From NCBI GenBank assembly GCA_023897205.1, contig JAHWDD010000004.1, forward strand, positions 4,588,001 to 4,652,000: a DNA stretch of 64,000 bases, written 5' to 3'. Positions 22,643-34,758 of the stretch are shown here, in pieces. Under the pieces are notes generated by a model, which saw only the letters and a list, made by a program, of their open reading frames with translations, had not been told where the DNA came from and did not search any database. This DNA comes from Exophiala sp. HKRS030. Lineage: Eukaryota; Ascomycota; Eurotiomycetes; Chaetothyriales; Herpotrichiellaceae. How positions within the stretch are numbered: position 1 is the stretch's first letter; the number at the start of each line of letters is the position of its first letter. The position numbers and the translations under genes are program-made.

Positions 22643-24195
22643 GACTCTGGATCTGAATGGAGTTGAGGCCGAGTCTTGATCTTGGTATGGAAGGGATGAT
22701 CATACAAGAAATGTGAAAGTGCAAGGAAAATCTCCAAGCATCAGGGTAGGGTCGATGGGAATGCTTTATACTAGCATCTTGCCATCTTTAGCCCCGGGGT
22801 CTTAAAGCAGATCTCCTTACCTGAATGAGACGAGCATACCCGACCATCTGCCTTGAATGGTGGGAATATGTGCCTTGAGGTGAGAGCTCAAGGTTTCGGA
22901 CGGTAAACCCTGCGGTACCAGAACTCTGGAACCGAAGCGATGGTACCGTCTCCATCACGAAGCTTCCCGGACTGGAAAGCCCGTTCCAGACGGTGGCAGA
23001 TCGCTCCAAGTAGCATCGGGGACGACGAGCTCTATTGAGATCTTTGCAAAGAGCCTCATCAAACCAACGCAACTGTGACCCACCTTCTTGCTCCGGAATA
23101 TGATATCGCTGACCTGAAAGCACCAGAGCTGAGACAGCACTCCGAACAAAGCCGAACGGAGATAATGCATGTCCCATGGTGAATGTGAATAGAGGTGCAC
23201 AAAATCCCATGTGAATGTGCACATGAACTTTTCGGAAGCACTTACCACTTCGAACCTACAGGGTATTCACGCTGGAAGGAGACGGAGTCTGCCACTGTCA
23301 TGCCGTGTCTATGGTCACTCCGGTGCAGGTCTCGCTCTGCAAATGGCTAAGTGAGCCGCATACTTACAGAGACCCAGAACCCATTGCAAATCCACCTTAT
23401 TCTCGCGCGTTATTCGGGAGTTTGTATGCAGGTCGCGGCCGCGGCTGGTTGTGGTGTTGAAAATGAATGGAGTTGACGTGAACAAAAAGCTTCTTTAGAA
23501 TTCGCTCTAAAGTAGAGGCTAGTCCTCTTTGGATTTCTGCCAAAGTGGTCTAATATTCAAAGAGGAAGGCTAGGCGAGCGCCGAGCTATCGCGAATCTGG
23601 CGCTTTGCAAAACTCAATCTGTATGCTCGTGTGTCCTCAGGTGAGGTCCGTGTCAAGCGATGTAATCGGGACCCGACACAGCTCCGGTTTTGTCATGGGC
23701 AGAAAAGAGACACGGCGCGGCAGAACTCCCTCGGCCTGCTCTTTTCCATGCCTAAGTCGTCATGGCTCTCAGGGCACTCGCTCAAGATGCCGCTTTCGAT
23801 CGCCCGCACTTCTTCTAGAGCGTCTTGGATCGAATGTCCGTGCTCTCCTACAGACGACACAGTGCGAAGCTATTCTGAAGCATGGGAATTCTCAGCCCAC
23901 CTTGAGAAATTCACTCACCATGTACAGCCGGAAATACCGCATCCTCATACCTAATTCAGCGATGACCTGAACGAGTGACTCGCCTACCATTTCGCTAATA
24001 AACATTCGAGCCTCTAAAGTTTATATCATATGTTACTTTGGTTGGTTGCGCAATACCTGCAGAAGGCTTGCAGCCATGGCAATGATTCCCGTGCGCTGTC
24101 AGGCTTAGTGTTGTCGATCAGACTGTTAGATAGCCTTTGGCTTCCACGATTTTGACATATTTGACAGAGCAACGCCATCTTCGTCCTTTTTTCTG
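22643..24195. promoter_or_regulatory. Divergent intergenic region between GT2 and GH16 genes
   Basis: 1.55 kb of non-coding sequence separates the starts of the minus-strand GT2 gene and the plus-strand GH16 gene. Both are predicted cell-surface carbohydrate enzymes, so shared regulation is possible. I see no clear coding frame, RNA gene or long repeat. Confidence 0.45.
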
Positions 24196-25664
24196 ATGCA
24201 GCCAGCAAACTTCACAAGAGCCGTCATGAGTGTCACCGTTTCTCGTTCGACATCTTACTCTTCACGTTCAAATCCATTCACAAGCTCTCGCAATGAGATC
24301 AAAACGCCGAGTACACAGTCAAGCCTAACAAACCTTCAGACGAATGGACCTGCTTTCACAAGGAGGAAGTTCAAGTCGTCGCGGTTCACAGGGCCAGATT
24401 ACCCAAAACCCTGGTTAGAAGAAAAGGAGCCTCGTCGACGGTGGGAGCGGGTCATTTTCTGGGTCTCCGTCTTGATCGGCATCATCATAGGAGGAGTCAT
24501 CTGCTACTTTAGCTACAAATCAGTCTCCAACTTTCAATATTGTCTCGTCCTCGAAGATGACTTCCAGACCCTAGACAAGAGTATCTGGAACTTTGAGATT
24601 CAACGAGGAGGCTTCGGCAGCGGGTCATTTGAATGGACGACCGACGATCCCCAAAACGCATATGTCGATGCTGAGGGGCTTCATATCGTGCCTACATTGA
24701 CGACAGAGAGCACTGATATTACCCCAGCAGAGCTCAACAATAATTATGTGCTCAACCTGACTACAGCTGGAACCTGCACGGCGGTCTCGGGTAACCCCAA
24801 TGACTGCTCGATCCGCAGCAATGATACGTCCGGGACAATCATCAACCCCGTCAGGAGTGCCCGACTGAATACTTCCAAGCGCAAGAACATCACCTATGGC
24901 CGCGTAGAAGTCGTGGCAAAGGCACCCGCTGGAGACTGGCTCTGGCCTGCGATCTGGATGATGCCAGAGCCTCAAGGCAAGCATGGAGCCGGGGCATACG
25001 GACAGTGGCCCGCCAGTGGCGAGATCGATATCGCAGAGTTCAGAGGCAATCCCGGGTCCCAATACCCCGACGGTCGAGACAGCGTTTCCAGCAGTCTCCA
25101 TTGGGGCCCCATCCCGGCTGCGGATGCGTGGTGGAAAACCTCTGGTAAGCATAACTTGCGTCGTACCGACTATTCAGAGGCTTTCCATACCTATGGCCTG
25201 GAGTGGTCGGAAAAGTATCTGTTCATGTACGTGGACACACGACTGGTGGTATGTATATCTGATCTTCCCCCAAAGGTATGACAGCCCAACGCTGACACGG
25301 ACTTTAGCAAGTTATGTTCACCAAATTCACGTCACACAAGAACATGTGGGACTTTGGCGACTTTGGAGCCGCGCTGGTCAACAACTCGGCCCTGTACAAC
25401 CCGTGGGCCGGCACAGGACGTAGAAATACACCGTTCGATCAACCGTTCTACCTCATCCTGAACGTGGCCGTCGGGAGTACCAATGGATTTTTCAAGGACG
25501 GCGTGGCCAACAAACCATGGGGCGACAAAAGCCTCACTGCTCCACGAGAGTTCTGGGATGCTCGGACGACCTGGCTACCGACCTGGGGAGAGGGTGCTGC
25601 TCGTGGCCTGACAGTACGGTCTGTCAAGATGTGGAGTCAAGGCGGCTGTACGGCACCAAAATAA
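24196..25664 (+). CDS. Membrane-anchored GH16 beta-glucanase-like glycosidase, two exons
   Basis: Exons are 24196-25248 and 25308-25664, giving 469 residues. The 59-nt intron (GTATGT...TTTAG) is required to connect VDTRLV to QVMFTKF. The N-terminal 80 or so residues are Ser/Thr-rich and cytosolic, followed by one membrane segment at about 86-106 (type II anchor). The GH16 domain then carries the catalytic GEIDIAEF, with Glu276 as nucleophile, Asp278 and Glu281 as acid/base. Family members cleave or transfer beta-1,3(4)-glucans. The anchored form suggests action at the plasma membrane or wall on the organism's own glucan or on glycans of glycoproteins. A second Met at 24226 could be the start. 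It ends tail-to-tail with the 2-oxoglutarate oxygenase gene. Confidence 0.88.
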
Positions 25665-26277
25665 CGACCAGTTGTACTTGGCTGAATATTTTTTTGCTTT
25701 CGCGCTGGGACAGAGCTCGGGTTCGCGTGTAGAAGTTGTGCAAATGATTTATGTACTGTATATGGATATTAACTTTCAATAATACGAGGCTGTGACTTTC
25801 CGACACGAAAGCCTAACCCAGGTCTAGAAGCGAGGGGATGATGTGCCGCAAGGTTTCTCCAGAGCCATCGAAATCTGCTTTGGTTCGAGGCTGTCGGAGC
25901 CTTGCGGAAGATCACGTGATGATTTTCAAAGACACTACTCACGTGACTGGGCTGGGATGATGATTTTCGTGCTCTTCGTCTTCCTGGTGTTTTCTATCTC
26001 GTCGACCAGGACTGAGTAGCAAGACATGACGCTCGAGGCGCGGACCATATTCACTACACACTTTTGAGTCTCACTCCCATTCTCATTTTGAATGTATCAC
26101 GTTCGTCGGTATCACTCAAGGTCAAAGTAACGCAGTACTGTTACATCTCTGGCTTATTTGACATCCTTTCTGTGGGTTCGCAACTGGATTCTTTCTCTTG
26201 CTTCATCATTGCAAAGCCGAGCAACTATTGCGACGCCCACTGCTGCTGCTGCTGCCGCTGCTACTATTTCTACATTT
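25665..26277. other. Convergent 3' intergenic region with two E-boxes
   Basis: The interval holds the 3' ends of the GH16 gene and the oxygenase gene. Two palindromic E-boxes occur close together, ATCACGTGAT at 25911-25920 and TCACGTGA at 25939-25946. They are in an unexpected place for promoter elements because both genes end here. A CTG/CTGCCG-rich stretch lies at about 26239-26262. Confidence 0.5.
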
Positions 26278-27579
26278 TCAATCATAATAGTTCGCCACTT
26301 TTAATCCTTTGAAATCGAAAGATGTTCCCTCCCTCTTGGTCAGGACAGTCTTATGGTGGACATCCTTGACACGAGCTCGCACATACTCTGTACCAGTTGG
26401 AACCTCCCTGGTCTCATCCTTGTCCTCATCGGTAAGAAGACCCAGGCGATCCAAAAGCGGAGATGGCACAGTCTTCATGGGTGTATGTGCGCCTGGTCGG
26501 CTAAAGTACAGCAAACCAAGACGTGGGATGTTGATCTGGTCCTTAGGTGGTGTCACGACCCGATGGATGGTGGATTTAATGAAACCTGTTGCCCCCGAAA
26601 ATTGATCAGTTACCATATGTCTTTCTTTTTTTTGTTCTTTATTCGAGGCACACATTTAGACTTACCTTTTGTGAGGAATGTTAAAGTATCAGCAGCATTA
26701 CAAGTGATACCCCCTTCAACAGGTTGAACCCACTTCCATTCTCCTTCGGGGGTTCGAATTTGCAGGCCAGCGACATGCTGCGAGAACAACAGGGTCAAAC
26801 TTCCAAAGTCGGTGTGGCCGCCTTTGGTGTAGCCTTGGGCACGATCCCACTCATCTTGAGTTCTAACATTGTATATCATATATCTAAGATGGTCGTCCGA
26901 CTCCCTGTCGTAGGCGTGGGCATCGACCAAGTAATTTTCAGGGAGCTCGAGAATTATGGCGATCAGAACGAAAAGTTTTCGGAGCACCTTGTCGTACAGT
27001 TCTCGATGGAAACTGGCAATCTCGTCATAATGTTGTTTAATTATCCTGTTTTTGGGAACATTTTCATAGGCTGAAATGGCCTTTGGGATGTTAAGCTAAG
27101 ACAGGAATGTTAGTGAAAGGGTCGACAGAGCTAACGGGAACACCTCAAAGACACACCATCTCGATATTGTCCTTGACTCCAGTGTCACCAATCCAGCGGC
27201 TATTCTCTCGGTATCCAAAGTACTCCCCTTCGGCAAAGTTACAAGGAAATCTACGCTTCTCCTCCAAGGGTTCCTTAAAGAAGGTATTTCCAATGCTGAA
27301 TTGGCGAAGAACTCGTTCATCGTCGATACCTGAATTGATGACGGTCCAGAAACCAACTCGAGTGACGGCGTCATAGAGATCTTTGGCTAGTTGCTGCTTT
27401 CCACCAGGTTCGTCGAAGCGGGAGAGATCGATCGTGGTCAACGGAGCCCAATCAAGCTTCTCTTTGGTGGGCGCTGGACGGCTCCATGGCTTCTCGAGGA
27501 TTGAACCTGTAGCCGCTTGGGACACGGGAGTTTCAACAGCTGATGGTGCCATATCTGTGGCTTCTGAATTCTTCTTCAA
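26278..27579 (-). CDS. 2-oxoglutarate/Fe(II)-dependent oxygenase (isopenicillin-N-synthase-like), three exons
   Basis: Exons 27579-27157, 27095-26666 and 26585-26278 give 386 residues, or 377 from the Met at 27552. The N-terminal DIOX_N segment reads PLTTIDLSRF...VGFWTVINSGI. The iron ligands are His235 and Asp237 in GGHTDFGSLTLLF and His292 in STIHRVV, and Arg305 is a candidate for the 2-oxoglutarate-binding arginine. The fold is that of soluble plant- and fungal-type dioxygenases that hydroxylate, desaturate or cyclise small molecules. The substrate is unknown. Each intron has a canonical GT-AG pair, and each junction joins conserved blocks. No other biosynthetic genes cluster tightly around it. 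Confidence 0.88.
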
Positions 27580-30575
27580 TACTCTTGAACTATTGTCTTG
27601 AAGGATGAGTCAAAGGATGAATTTCCGACCCGGATATGGGACAATGTTAGTCCTTTATGGAGGGTGTATGAAGTGCGGGGTCCATCAAAAGGCAGCGTAC
27701 TGTACATCGATGAGGTGGGAAACAGGCCTTACTGTAAATCCCGAGACAAGACCCCGATACAAGACCTCGGGCCTGTGATGGGAGAATGGCATCATCACCC
27801 ACGTTGATGAGGTGCTTTGTCACGATGATCCTTTGTCAAAAACACCTTGCGGGGCTTGCATATGGTTGGCATCCAACCCCCACACTCCGGGGGGGGATGC
27901 GGAGAACGAGGTATAGGATGCATTGCTTCTATGGACGTTGCTCTGGGGAAACAACGGGAAGCCAAGCCATGTGTGGAAGCCGCTGCTATCACGGACACCC
28001 CGAAAGCCAGTTCAGACCAATACCAGAGATGGAGTCTCGCTGTCTGTGTCAATTCGGACCCGTTGGACCCGGAGGCAAGAGTTACCAGCCGACATGACGG
28101 CCTTGTTCTCGTCGATGCAGTGATGAAGAAGCCGTCATATCGTTTTTTGGTTGAACAGAAGGAGTGCGGCTCAGGACACAATTTATGTACTTGTCTCCAA
28201 GAGATGAATAGGTCAGTCCGTGGCACGCTGAAGTTGGACTGGCGCTCACTTGAGCTCATTCCCCGGGACAGCTGAATTTGTTTCGTCATAAAATCGACTG
28301 AAAAGACAGTCGGAAATACTTTCACCCCCAACGACCCTATTTTGCCTCTGACAGCCAGACTGATATGTCGACGAAGATCGCTGTGATGCCGACTTTGAGG
28401 TGAAAGTCAAAGTTCGAGGTCGAATTCTGGCTTGTTGGATTCTATTCAACAGTTTATCGATTCATCGAACCAAAAGCTACACCCGGAGAGGTTGGTCCAA
28501 GAGTCCTTTCGGTCATTGATGAATGCCCGTCAAGATACACCAACAAGGCAAAGTCATCTGCATACCTTGCGGGGTAGTTCATCAGACTATCCAGTCGTTT
28601 CATCTATGCTGAAACCAAGCTGTCACGGAAAATATCGTGGTGAGCATTTCGGTTGACGCGGCAAGTTAGCAACTTATCAAGCTTGTTAGACGACAAATCG
28701 ACGGGCGTCGGGAGATTGCTATACACATAGCTGGGGGGAGAAGCAGCCAATCGCCCACTCAGCCCGGTGTACGGGAACCTTGATAGACACCGAAGGCGAC
28801 TAAGATCAATATCATCGCTGCCTCGGTTTCGAACGGAAGCAAGGGTATTCACAATGTCCACGACACCGCCGTCCCCTCATAGAAGGATGATGGTCTACTT
28901 CAGTCCCACAACGGCAGATGGAGAGGAACAAGGTGGTCGCCAACTCGGTGACAGGATTTGGCAGACCTGGTTGTATGAGTGGTGTGCTTGATCTCGCGGC
29001 GGTCTAGGAAGAGTTTGAGCGTCTCATCATAGTATGGCTGAACTTGAACATGGTACGGGCATCAAGAAGGAAGAACACCAAACAATCGATATGTGGGCAT
29101 GGACGTTTTCCATGATGTTGTACAGTTATTCTAGCCCAATAATGGGCTGCTGTTAAAAGACCTTCCAACCCAGAATTTTCATCCTCGCTACCGCTTGGGA
29201 TATATATGCCTGCTCATCAAGCATCAGTTCAGACTTTTCAGGGGATGAGATGATCTGTACTGTTCTCGTCGCTATCAGGGCAGCCCTCAAGCTGATTCCG
29301 CAAGACTTTGTGAATTTATCTAACTTTCCCTGATACCGCAAGGATAACATCTCAGCTGTCAGAGCCGACGACCAAAAATAGTAGTACCCTACCGTTCGGA
29401 AGGACAGAAACAGGGCTGGGGTGAGTGAAGAAGCGGAAACGCAGGAAGGCCTTGATTGAGGATTTTGCTTATATAGATATGAGTCCTGAAATTCTGCTAC
29501 TCTGTCTCACCCTGATCCGGATATGGATATGCTACCGCTCTGCAATTTATGGTCAACGCAATTCATGTCCATAGCCTGGATCCTGCATTTGTTGCCCCAA
29601 TACTCCTCCGTATCCATCACCCACCAATCACGAATTGTGGATCCCGACGAGGCTGCGGATCAATTATTCCCGATTCGCTTCCCAGCCATCATTCTTCATC
29701 CGTGATAATATTCCAGACTTTCTTGAGAGCAAGACCATATGCGCATCTCTGCTTTCGTATTGTCCATCGCGACTTCTCAAAAAGAATACGGTGCTGAGAC
29801 TGAGGTGTGGCCGAGTTCAATAAACACTAGTCATTTCCAAATAAAGAGTCCGCCTTCCAATATTTCATTGGTCGTGGTGCCAGTTGACGATCCAAGCTTC
29901 CACCTGCTATCGACCTCACGAACCACCCCGCAAAGTTCCATTCTACTCCGACGAACTCGACCGACCACGATGTATCTGGCAGCAGTTGATTCTTACCATC
30001 TTGGTCCGCAGGTCGTGAGACTTCGATCTTTTTGGGTCGGGCGAAGCAACTCGCTAAGCCTGACAAAGGTCCCGTCTCGAAGCCACGGCCAATATATCGA
30101 TGCTTCGCTAAGTATGCTACTATGAAGCTTCAGGCGCGCCTCGTGAAGCCATTCACATCATCTTTTCCATTTCTAGCCTCTTAGGAGAGACTTGCAAAGA
30201 TCGTACCCGACAGGGTCGAGAGTGGTCTAGCATCGCACCAAAGTTCGAGTCTATACTCTCAAGCCTTCCTCAACACGGTCAAAGGGTTTTGCATTCCCAA
30301 AGAAGTCAATGGCGGCGTCTTGAGAGCAAGCTGAGTAAAATCAATCGTTCTAGACTATTGAGTCCGATGCACCACGTGGAATAGTATTTGTTCTTCTTGA
30401 TCTCCCTATTCCATCTCTTTTTGTTTGCGGTGAGGTTTATTTTCTTTTTTTCTGCCTTGTCTTGTGTGTTACACGAGAGCAAAAAATCTCCCCGACAAGT
30501 GTTACGCATACGAACACACATCGCTACCATTGTGTCTTGATTACGAATTCCCCTGTCCTGTGGACCACGATCACA
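27580..30575. other. 3-kb gene-free gap
   Basis: Between the divergent oxygenase and carboxypeptidase genes I find only short, motif-free frames (the longest about 178 codons on the minus strand at 27795-28331, unlike any protein I know). One CACGTG occurs at 30373-30378, about 200 bp before the carboxypeptidase start. Two promoters must lie here. Old, decayed sequence or a non-coding transcript could be present but cannot be seen by eye. Confidence 0.5.
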
Positions 30576-32652
30576 ATGTACTTCTCATCCTTGTTGGCCA
30601 TCTTGGCCTTGTCGACGACAATCTCGGCCATACCTCACCCCTTGCTCCCACGGGCGGCCAACGACACTCACAAATTCCTGACCAACAAAACTCGACCGTA
30701 CTCCGTCGACGGGGCCAACTTGCCCGACATCCCCTTCGACATCGGCGAGAGTTATTCCGGTCTGATACCCATCGGAGACAAAGCGGGTGGTCAAGAACTC
30801 TTTTTCTGGTTCGTCCCGTCTGAGAACGAGGCCGCGGACGACGAGATCGTCATCTGGTTGAACGGCGGACCGGGATGTTCGTCTCTTATGGGGTTTTTGC
30901 AGGAAAACGGTCCCATCAGTTGGCAGAGTGGACAACTCGCACCGATCCGGAACGTTTATTCGTGGACGAACTTGACCAACGTCATTTGGGTCGAACAACC
31001 TGCCGGGACCGCCTTTTCGAGTGCCCATGGTGGTATGTATTCTCTTCTTCTGAGACCGACTGTGCTCTTTGCTTGCTGCGATTCTTTTTTTTGGGAGAGG
31101 CTTGCTAATTCTTGTTGTTGTATTATAGATGGCGACAATCAAGACGAACTGGGAGTGGCTCAACAGTTTCTGGGATTCTGGAAGAATTTCATTGATACAT
31201 TCGATATGAAAGGTCGAAAAATTTCCATCACAGGTGAAAGTTATGCTGGCAATTATGTACGATCCAGTTTCCTTTTGACCCTCTTCAGAAATCTGGGACT
31301 CTTCACCCTTCTACTTTTCACGCTCGACGAAGATCTCTTTTTCTAACCTGGTGGAAAACATGCAGGTCCCATACATCGCCGAAGCAATGCTCAACACTAC
31401 CGGGAAAAATGCTTCCGATTATTACAACGTCACTGGCATCTTGATTTATGATCCAATCCTAGGTGACAGGACTTTGGGAGACAATGCTCCAGTTATCGAA
31501 TTTGTCAATGCTAATAAGAATTTGTACGTACCGACTACACTTGACACGCACTCCTCTTGTCCTGTTTCGCCGCTCTCGTACAAAGTACACTAATCAATCT
31601 CATCCTCACAGATTCCCATTCGAAGAAGATGTTTTCGAGCAACTGAACGAATATGCCGATCAATGCGGCTTCACCGATTTGATGGAACAAACAAACACGT
31701 TCCCACCGAAAGGACCCATCAAGGTTCCCGAAATTCTACAACTCAACGCAACGTCAACCACGTTGAGTAGTTTCGGAAACGACAGTTGTTATTTGCAATA
31801 CTTTGTTCAAGCTTGTATGTATTTTTGTGATCTATCCCTTTTCCTTTTTTTTCGGTTTCCCTCACCACTCTCTCTCTCTCTCACACACACACACAACGCT
31901 CACTGATTTTTTCTTTTCTTTTCTTGGTAATAGACATCAGCCAACTCAACCCATGTTTCAACATTTACTACGTCGGTCAACCTTGTCAGTACCCCAGCGA
32001 CATCATAGGTGACCCGTACCACACCAACGCCCCCGGATCTCCCGCCGGGTACTTCACGCGCCCGGACGTCCAAAAGGCCATCCACGCGCCCACGGCGAAA
32101 AACGGGTCGGCCTTTGAATGGGACATTTGTTCACCAAGGACCCAAGTCTTCGCCGGCGGGATCGACAGGTCCCCCCCTTCGGCCAACAACGGTGGACCCC
32201 TGGGGAAGGTGATCGAACGTACCAACAACGTCATCGTCGGTCACGGGACTCTCGACATGGTGTTGATGGTGAACGGCTCGTTGATGGCCCTCCAGAACCT
32301 CACCTGGAACGGCGCCCAGGGGTTCTCGAAACCCCTCGAGAACGACATGGTCGTCCCGTACTACCCTCAAGGTGTGGTGGCTCAATCCGGCAACGGGACC
32401 CTGGGAAAATGGACCGAAGACCGAGGATTGATCTTTTGTACCGTCGAACTCTCCGGTCACGAGGTCCCCGGGTATCAACCCGGGGTGGCCCTGAGGCACC
32501 TCGAGAAGTTGCTGGGTAGGATCGACAGCTTGGACGACGACGCCGGGTTCAGTACTCAGGACACGTACTTCGCCGGCGGGTTCGACTACGTGCCACTGAC
32601 CGAGGATCAGATCGACCATCAGTTGGTGAGGAGGGCTCAGATGCTGCCGTGA
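30576..32652 (+). CDS. Secreted serine carboxypeptidase (peptidase family S10), five exons
   Basis: Exons 30576-31032, 31129-31256, 31366-31523, 31612-31814 and 31934-32652 give 554 residues, and all junctions keep frame. The N-terminus is a clear signal peptide (hydrophobic core LLAILALSTTISA), followed by LPRAAND, which suggests a short propeptide. Family motifs are WLNGGPGCSS (oxyanion region), ITGESYAGNYV with the catalytic Ser (split by intron 2 just after NY), GTLDMVL with the likely catalytic Asp and SGHEVPGYQP with the catalytic His. Several N-x-S/T sites suggest glycosylation. Such enzymes remove C-terminal residues at acid pH in the vacuole or medium. Codon use in the last exon is strongly GC-rich. 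Confidence 0.9.
31868..31895. repeat. Compound CT/CA microsatellite inside a carboxypeptidase intron
   Basis: About seven CT units run directly into seven CA units within intron 4 of the S10 gene, about 38 bp before its acceptor site. The pyrimidine-rich half could add to the polypyrimidine signal for splicing. The tract is likely length-polymorphic. Confidence 0.9.
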
Positions 32653-32915
32653 CCTAGCTGGAAACAAGGTAAGATGGGAGACCAAGAAAGTCGGAAACGG
32701 TCCAACTGGAGGAGACTCCAGAGGAGAAAAACAGGAGACACAAAGTGGTGCTGAATACAGTACAGTCTGACACTCTCTTTTCATCTTTTTCATCTATCAT
32801 AGGTAAACCTAGATAGATACCCTAGATAATAGTATATACCGTGGTCTCTCTTTACCGACCTCTTGAGGCACCTTGATGCATCCAAAACACTCCAAAAAAG
32901 CCGAGCCTGAGAGTG

Positions 32916-32935
32916 TATATATATATATATATATA
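32916..32935. repeat. TA dinucleotide microsatellite
   Basis: Ten TA units followed by a short CATACACACA tail lie between the convergent 3' ends of the carboxypeptidase and ligase genes. A simple repeat, probably without function. This 315-bp interval (32653-32967) shows nothing else. Confidence 0.9.
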
Positions 32936-32967
32936 CATACACACATCTAGACGGTGAATCAGATGCA

Positions 32968-34758
32968 CTATAATCTCGCACCCTCTTTCCGTAACCTCTC
33001 CTTCGCGGCGTCCCTGATCTGTCTCCTCAAGATCTTCCCGCTGGGGTTCTTTGGTATGGCATCGACAAACTCCACGCCGCCCTTCAAAAACTTGTACCTC
33101 ACCACTTTGCCCTCGATGAACTTCTTGACCTCGTTCTCGGTCACGTCCCTCCCGGACTGCCTCACCACGAACGCGCGGGGGACCTCGTCGCCGTCCTGGG
33201 TCGGCATGCCGATGACGGCGGCGTCGGCGATGGCGTCGTGCTCGAGCAGCAGGGCCTCCAGTTCGGCGGGGGCCACCTGGTTCCCCTTCACCTTGATGAG
33301 TTCCTTTTTGCGGTCGACGATGTGGAACATGCCCGCCTCGTCGACGTACGCGATGTCGCCCGTCTTCAACCACCCGTCGGGCGTGAGCGTCTCGGCCGTG
33401 GCCTTGGGGTTGCGCCAGTAGCCCTTCATGACGTTCGGCCCGCGGCACCACAGTTCCCCGACGTGCCGGGGACCCCGGGACGCGATTTCCTGCCCCCCGT
33501 CCTCCGACACGATCATGGCCGTGCAGTTGGCGTTGGGTTCGCCGACGGCCGCAGAGGTCGAGGTCGCCATGACGTCCCAACCTAGGAGGGAACATGTGCA
33601 TCTGTAGATGGTCAAGTCGCACGGCGGTCAGCGATCGATCCAAATGTAGTACTGGTAGTATGACCAAACCACGCGTGTACAGGGTACGGACACGGGAAAT
33701 ACTCACTCAGTCATCCCCCACCCTTGTTTCACGTTAATCCCTCTCCCCAACCTCTTCTCAATCTGCACACACACGTCCCTACCCAAGGGCGCCGCACCAC
33801 ACCCGACGTTCTCCACACTGCTCAAATCGTACTTTTCCACGGCGGGGTGTTTGGCCAACAGGACCGCGATGGGAGGTACGAGGGCGAGATCCGTCACCCG
33901 GAAGCGCTGGATGTACTCTAGCATCTTCTCAAAGTCGAACTTGGGCATGACGTACACGGGGACTTGACGGTTGAAGGCCCCCGCGACGAAATACGTCTGC
34001 CCGTACGCGTGGTACAGGGGCAGGAAACAGAGCCAGCTCGCCCGGGCGTTGCGAGCCTCGTAGTCCGGATGCTGCTGCGATATCAGGGCCACTTGGACCG
34101 TGTTGGAAATGTAGTTCCGGTGCGTGATCTCGACACCTTTGGGCACGCCGGTGGTGCCGGAGGAGTAGTTGAGTGCGAGGGTGGTGTCACATTCCCCCGG
34201 ACCTTTGAGGTCGTCCCACGCAAAACCCTTGGCGTCGTCGGCGGACGCGATCAGATCACCCCAGTACCGACATCCCTTGAGCGGCGGTTGCGGACCGTCG
34301 TAGATTCGCGCATTGTACACGAACACGCGGTCGGAACCGAGACCGGCAAGCTTGGCGGCTTCGATGCCCGTGTCGATACTTCCGTCGGCGCAGAGGAGGT
34401 AGGTGGCTCCCGAGTCGCGAAGTTGATGGGCCAGTTCGCGAGGTGTGAAGGTCGGATTTGCGCCGGAGAAGATGCCCCCCGCACACAAAACGCCCATGAA
34501 CACGACCGGGACGAACATGTCGTTGCCGCTGAATAGGAGAACCCGATCGCCCTTTTGGAAATGTGGTGACCGGCGAAGACCAAGCCCGAACCGCTGCGAC
34601 CAGAGACGGAACGACTCCCGAGTCAGATAGTGCGTCTCTGGACGGGCTGCTTCCGAGAAACATCGTTTCGAACCTAGTGGTGCAGAGGGAGATTCGAATA
34701 GAAATGTCGGTAGAGAACACTCGGGGACGTCGACGGTCCAACGAGATTTGTATGGCAT
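32968..34758 (-). CDS. 4-coumarate-CoA-ligase-like acyl-CoA synthetase with peroxisomal C-terminus, two exons
   Basis: Exon 1 is 34758-33707 and exon 2 is 33601-32968, giving 561 residues. The acceptor is fixed by frame and by the family block, since the join reads GWGMTE-CTCSLLGWD. Adenylate-forming motifs are SSGTTGVPKG at about 199-208 (P-loop), GMTE at 348-351, GWLKTGD in the hinge region and KNPSGKILRR with the catalytic Lys. The enzyme forms an acyl-adenylate and then an acyl-CoA thioester from a carboxylic acid such as a phenylpropanoid, fatty or other acid. The last three residues, ARL, match the PTS1 peroxisomal import signal, pointing to a role in peroxisomal acid activation. The start at 34758 precedes a typical N-terminus. 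The gene is very GC-rich, with long meaningless antisense frames. Confidence 0.9.

Noticed and set aside
27795..28331. 178-codon minus-strand frame in the gap
   Set aside because: No motifs, unusual composition and no splice partner; most likely chance.
32852..33706. 284-codon minus-strand frame
   Set aside because: Same strand as the ligase but in another frame; rich in Arg/Gly/His because of high GC. The ligase frame has all the family motifs.
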